The notes under the pieces were generated by a model. That model was given only the letters and a program-made list of their open reading frames with translations, was not told the DNA's origin and did not search any database. The translations under genes were made by a program, and so were the position numbers. 33,926 nucleotides of DNA from Nanobdellota archaeon (GTDB taxonomy: Archaea > Nanobdellota > Nanobdellia > Pacearchaeales > GW2011-AR1). Within the stretch, counting starts at the first letter, position 1; each line of letters starts with the position of its first letter. The stretch lies in the NCBI GenBank assembly GCA_022561055.1, contig JADFRY010000010.1, forward strand, positions 1 through 33,926, given 5' to 3'. Below are positions 31,698 to 33,926 of this stretch, piece by piece.

Positions 31698-31976
31698 ATG
31701 AAGAAAATTATAGCTATAGTAATATTATTGATTATTGTAGTCGGAAGCCTATTTGCTTTCGTTAGTTCTGGTTTTAGCTTTGAATTTGAGAGTGAGGAAA
31801 AACCGTTTGATTATACTTGGACTAAAGCTTTATGTGATGGAAATACATGCCAGGATTATGAAATTGTGTGTTTAAATGGAGAAGTTAAGAGCACGAGGCC
31901 TGTTTCTGGATTTGTGACTTTCTCTAAGAATTGGGAAGATCCTAGAGAGAATAGAGAAACGTTGTGCGAGGATTAG
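31698..31976 (+). CDS. Small membrane-anchored extracytoplasmic protein
   Basis: Unrecognised 92-aa protein. It has a basic start (MKKI), one membrane/signal segment at about residues 4-24 and a hydrophilic ectodomain with four cysteines (ALCDGNTCQDYEIVCLNGEV, then LCED). The cysteines could form two disulfides. It recalls the small cysteine-containing anchored protein at 695 in layout but not in sequence. It is single and has no obvious operon partner. Confidence 0.6.
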   Translation: MKKIIAIVILLIIVVGSLFAFVSSGFSFEFESEEKPFDYTWTKALCDGNTCQDYEIVCLNGEVKSTRPVSGFVTFSKNWEDPRENRETLCED

Positions 31977-32098
31977 TAGGATTAAATCAAAGTTTGAGAG
32001 ACCGAGCTTTTTATCAACAATCTACGAAGCAGACAATATTTTAAGGGGTGCCCACTTGTTTTTATTATAAACTTAAAAGTAGTTATAGAAGCGAAAGG

Positions 32099-32106
32099 TT
32101 TATAAA
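32099..32106 (+). promoter_or_regulatory. TATA box of the PHA_gran_rgn-like gene
   Basis: TTTATAAA, 30 bases before ATG 32129, preceded by a GAAAGG BRE-like stretch. Confidence 0.6.
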
Positions 32107-32128
32107 ATGTATTTTTCCTTACTGAACT

Positions 32129-32431
32129 ATGAGAATAGGTTATCAACATAAGTTGTCGCGGGAGGAAGCATACGAAAGAATAAATGCTTTTTTAGTAGAT
32201 TATCAAAAAGAACATACTTCCAAAAGAAGTGACCCTAAAACAAGTTGGAATCCCGAACATACAAAAATAGATTATAGATGGGATATGCGTGGATTAACAA
32301 TCCAAACTAAGGTTACTTTAGAAGAGGGACAGATTATTTTGGAAGGAAAATTTCCATTTTTTAGATTGAGTTGTAGAAAAGGAGAAGTTGAAGAAAGGGT
32401 TAGAATGGAATTAGAGAAGTTACTTTCTTGA
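32129..32431 (+). CDS. PHA_gran_rgn-like (polyhydroxyalkanoic acid system) family protein
   Basis: A 100-aa protein with the PHA_gran_rgn layout: an N-terminal strand-helix (YQHKLSREEAYERINAFLVD), a WNPEHTKIDYRWDM.G region, then a strand pair (ILEGKFPFFRLSCRKGEVEE) and a final helix (MELEKLL). The family is named from polyester-granule loci in bacteria, but members in small archaea lack those genes, so the role here is open. The domain is single and complete. It stands alone. Confidence 0.7.
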   Translation: MRIGYQHKLSREEAYERINAFLVDYQKEHTSKRSDPKTSWNPEHTKIDYRWDMRGLTIQTKVTLEEGQIILEGKFPFFRLSCRKGEVEERVRMELEKLLS

Positions 32432-32467
32432 TTACTAAGTACAATTTTACTCGTAACGATTGAAATT

Positions 32468-32496
32468 AACAAGCTTTTAACGAAATTCGCAGATTT
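32468..32496. repeat. Diverged copy of the PC4-like gene's 3' flank
   Basis: 25 of 29 bases match 33048-33076 in the same orientation. Weaker similarity continues toward the SET gene stop. The two copies bracket the SET gene. Confidence 0.75.
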
Positions 32497-32519
32497 AGTT
32501 GTTAATTAATAGATTAAAT

Positions 32520-32984
32520 TTATCTATATAAAATATATTCAGAAACAAAACCCTTGTATTTTTCTTTAATTTCTTTAGGAAGATTAGACCAAGAGCCAAG
32601 TTCACCTCTACAATTTTTACTTCCACATTTACAAATTAAACGCTTTTTTGTCACTTCATTTCCATATTTGTAAACAATCATTGCATAGTCTATAATTATT
32701 TCTTCATCTTTTCTGATATTATTGAAAGCCACAACCATTGTCCTTTGTTTTATACCTGCGTTAGGCTCACAGGAATGATTGATGTATTTTCCTAAGTTAT
32801 TGACTGGAACAGGGTCTATCCATAAACCCTTTGTGATTGGTATTGTGTATATTGTGCCTTTAGATACAATCGGCCCTACAATAAGAAAAATAAATTCCCC
32901 TTTTTTGAAAGGTTTATTAGCAAATACAGATTTACCTTTATTTTTTGTTTCTTTTATATAAACATTTTTATTTGAGTCTGTCAT
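32520..32984 (-). CDS. SET-domain protein lysine methyltransferase
   Basis: A 154-aa compact SET-domain protein. The SAM-binding core has NLGKYINHSCEPNAGI (NHSCEPN at 69-75) and EEIIIDYAMI (D99-Y100). The post-SET part has C118, C120 and C125 (ICKCGSKNC), which with C72 could bind zinc. The layout and length match the small stand-alone SET proteins that occur sporadically in bacteria and archaea, presumably by transfer. The target protein is unknown. A TTTTATAATA box lies about 29 bases upstream. The gene lies between two repeat copies, so it may be a recent arrival. Confidence 0.85.
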   Translation of the reverse strand: MTDSNKNVYIKETKNKGKSVFANKPFKKGEFIFLIVGPIVSKGTIYTIPITKGLWIDPVPVNNLGKYINHSCEPNAGIKQRTMVVAFNNIRKDEEIIIDYAMIVYKYGNEVTKKRLICKCGSKNCRGELGSWSNLPKEIKEKYKGFVSEYILYR

Positions 32985-33047
32985 GATTTAACTATCGATG
33001 TTATTTATTATAAAATTTTCTAGTAGGCGACCTCTAGAATTATAGAT

Positions 33048-33076
33048 AACAAACTTTTAATGAAACACGCAGATTT
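33048..33076. repeat. PC4-like gene 3' flank, second copy
   Basis: Matches 32468-32496 in 25 of 29 bases. It lies just downstream of the PC4-like gene stop (33093-33095 on the reverse strand), and the similarity runs up to that stop codon. Confidence 0.75.
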
Positions 33077-33092
33077 TGTATTAATTGGTAAG

Positions 33093-33461
33093 TTAAATAG
33101 CCTTTTCTTCAGGAGTTTCTGATTCTTCTTTAGATTCTTCGGATTCTTCTTCAGGTTTTTCTTCTTTTGGTTCTTCTGTAGTTTCACCTTCTTCAAGTTT
33201 TGTTTGTCCTTCTTTTTCCTCTTCCGTAACGTCTGTTTGAGTCGTTTCTTCTAAGTCTTTTTCGTCAATCGAGTTAATTGCCTCTTTGAATTGCTTGAAT
33301 TTATCAGCAGGGATTCTTGTTCCTGCCTTGGTGAATCCTGTATAACGTTCGGATTTCACGAATTCTCTTATTGTGAGGCCTTTTCTTCCGCCGAAATCAT
33401 CAATTCTGATTACAATGTCTGTTTCTTCGTTTTTTTGTATTCTGTCAATGTCTTTTTCCAT
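33093..33461 (-). CDS. PC4-like single-stranded DNA-binding protein with acidic tail
   Basis: A 122-aa protein. Residues 12-65 fit the transcriptional coactivator p15/PC4 domain (IVIRIDDFGGRKGLTIREFV, YTGFTKAGTRIPADKFKQFK), a dimeric ssDNA-binding beta-fold found in archaea and bacteria. The last 50 residues are a low-complexity Glu-rich tail (EEETEEPKEEKPEEE-type). I start at ATG 33461 because the upstream extension (43 more residues to 33590) is hydrophobic and overlaps the dihydroorotase gene. The TATA box region is shared with the divergent dihydroorotase gene. Confidence 0.8.
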   Translation of the reverse strand: MEKDIDRIQKNEETDIVIRIDDFGGRKGLTIREFVKSERYTGFTKAGTRIPADKFKQFKEAINSIDEKDLEETTQTDVTEEEKEGQTKLEEGETTEEPKEEKPEEESEESKEESETPEEKAI

Positions 33462-33521
33462 GTTTGCCTTAAAGAAGTGTATTATATAAAGGTTTTTATA
33501 CAAGAGAGTGATGATTTTCTG

Positions 33522-33926
33522 ATGGTTTATTTTGATTGCCATGTTCATGACAGAGGCGGGAAGCAGAGTGAAAAGGAAACTCCTGCACATGCTTTGGAAG
33601 TAGCACGCGATTCTGGTGTTGATGGAATTGTTGTCATGCCCAATACTGATCCACCTTTATTTAATTATAATCTAGTAAGAGAGCATTACAGAGATGCAAT
33701 GAGCTCTGGAATAAAAGATGTTTTTTATGGAATCTGGATGGGTTTGACTAAAGATCCTGAACAGAATAGACGTGCCGTTGAGACTTACAGAAAGTTGGAT
33801 TATGTTCTTGGTTTTAAGATGTATGCGGGGCATTCTGAAGGGAATTTAGGGGTAGTAAGAGTTGACGATCAGTTTTCTGTTTGTGACACTTTATCTAGTG
33901 AGGGATATGAAGGGCCTCTTTTGATT
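33522..33926 (+). CDS. pyrC: Dihydroorotase, N-terminal part
   Basis: First 135 codons of a dihydroorotase, the zinc amidohydrolase that closes the pyrimidine ring precursor. FDCHVHDRGG holds the metal-binding HxH. GVDGIVVMPNTDPPL is a family hallmark. LGFKMYAGHSEGNLGV holds the lysine that is carboxylated to bridge the two zincs. The gene continues beyond the window. A TATA-like ATTATATAAAGG lies upstream and is shared with the divergent PC4-like gene. With purM at the other border, the accessory region lies between nucleotide-synthesis genes. Confidence 0.93.
   Translation, partial: MVYFDCHVHDRGGKQSEKETPAHALEVARDSGVDGIVVMPNTDPPLFNYNLVREHYRDAMSSGIKDVFYGIWMGLTKDPEQNRRAVETYRKLDYVLGFKMYAGHSEGNLGVVRVDDQFSVCDTLSSEGYEGPLLI

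Noticed and set aside
33462-33590. Longer PC4-like protein starting at 33590
   Set aside because: The extension is hydrophobic, lacks family similarity and would overlap the dihydroorotase start.

Overview
The window looks like a chromosomal segment of a small-genome archaeon, most likely a DPANN lineage of the Woesearchaeota/Pacearchaeota kind. The evidence is archaeal translation genes (S6e, aIF2 gamma, aIF5B), AT-rich DNA, TATA-like boxes placed about 26-30 bases before start codons (leaderless-type promoters), and many short ORFs without clear homologs. No tRNA, rRNA, CRISPR array, transposase or integrase was seen.

Layout. 1-0.6 kb: 3' part of purM. 0.6-3.8 kb: small accessory genes, several sharing a GGAAGGTTTAA promoter: a membrane protein, a frameshifted PBECR-like toxin with a DUF2283 partner, a DoxX-like protein, a DUF7768-like protein and an HNH nuclease. 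3.8-13.9 kb: a type I restriction-modification locus (hsdM, hsdS, hsdR). A DUF6602 nuclease-fold gene and an unrecognised 343-aa gene are embedded between hsdM and hsdS. Four small genes and a nucleotidyltransferase lie between hsdS and hsdR. 13.9-18.4 kb: a GNAT-RadC fusion, an HRDC protein, a Holliday-junction-resolvase-like protein, and an operon with a caspase-like protease, a Cas4-like PD-(D/E)XK nuclease and a frameshifted HEHV-motif gene. 18.4-24.2 kb: an FAD-linked oxidase, then a core translation block (aIF2 gamma, S6e) interrupted by a TenA/heme-oxygenase-like gene. 24.3-31 kb: a HEPN-like gene, a convergent PIN/RHH toxin-antitoxin pair, an SF1 helicase plus PLD nuclease pair (Mokosh-like), and aIF5B. 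31-33.9 kb: a repeat protein, small proteins, a SET-domain methyltransferase, a PC4-like protein and the 5' part of a dihydroorotase gene.

The most striking pattern is that accessory cassettes sit next to housekeeping or operon genes and are flanked by direct repeats copied from the neighbouring gene's end. The repeats are the 3' end of infB (25036/29156), the 5' end of hsdR (9869/10703), the region upstream of aIF2 gamma (22184/23165) and the 3' flank of the PC4-like gene (32468/33048). In the two coding cases the copies differ almost only by synonymous changes. This suggests that incoming DNA brought its own diverged copy of the boundary gene. No recombinase is encoded between the repeats, so the insertion mechanism is open. 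The cassettes carry mostly defence-type genes (restriction, helicase-nuclease, toxin-antitoxin, protease-nuclease), so the window reads as a patchwork defence region threaded through core genes.
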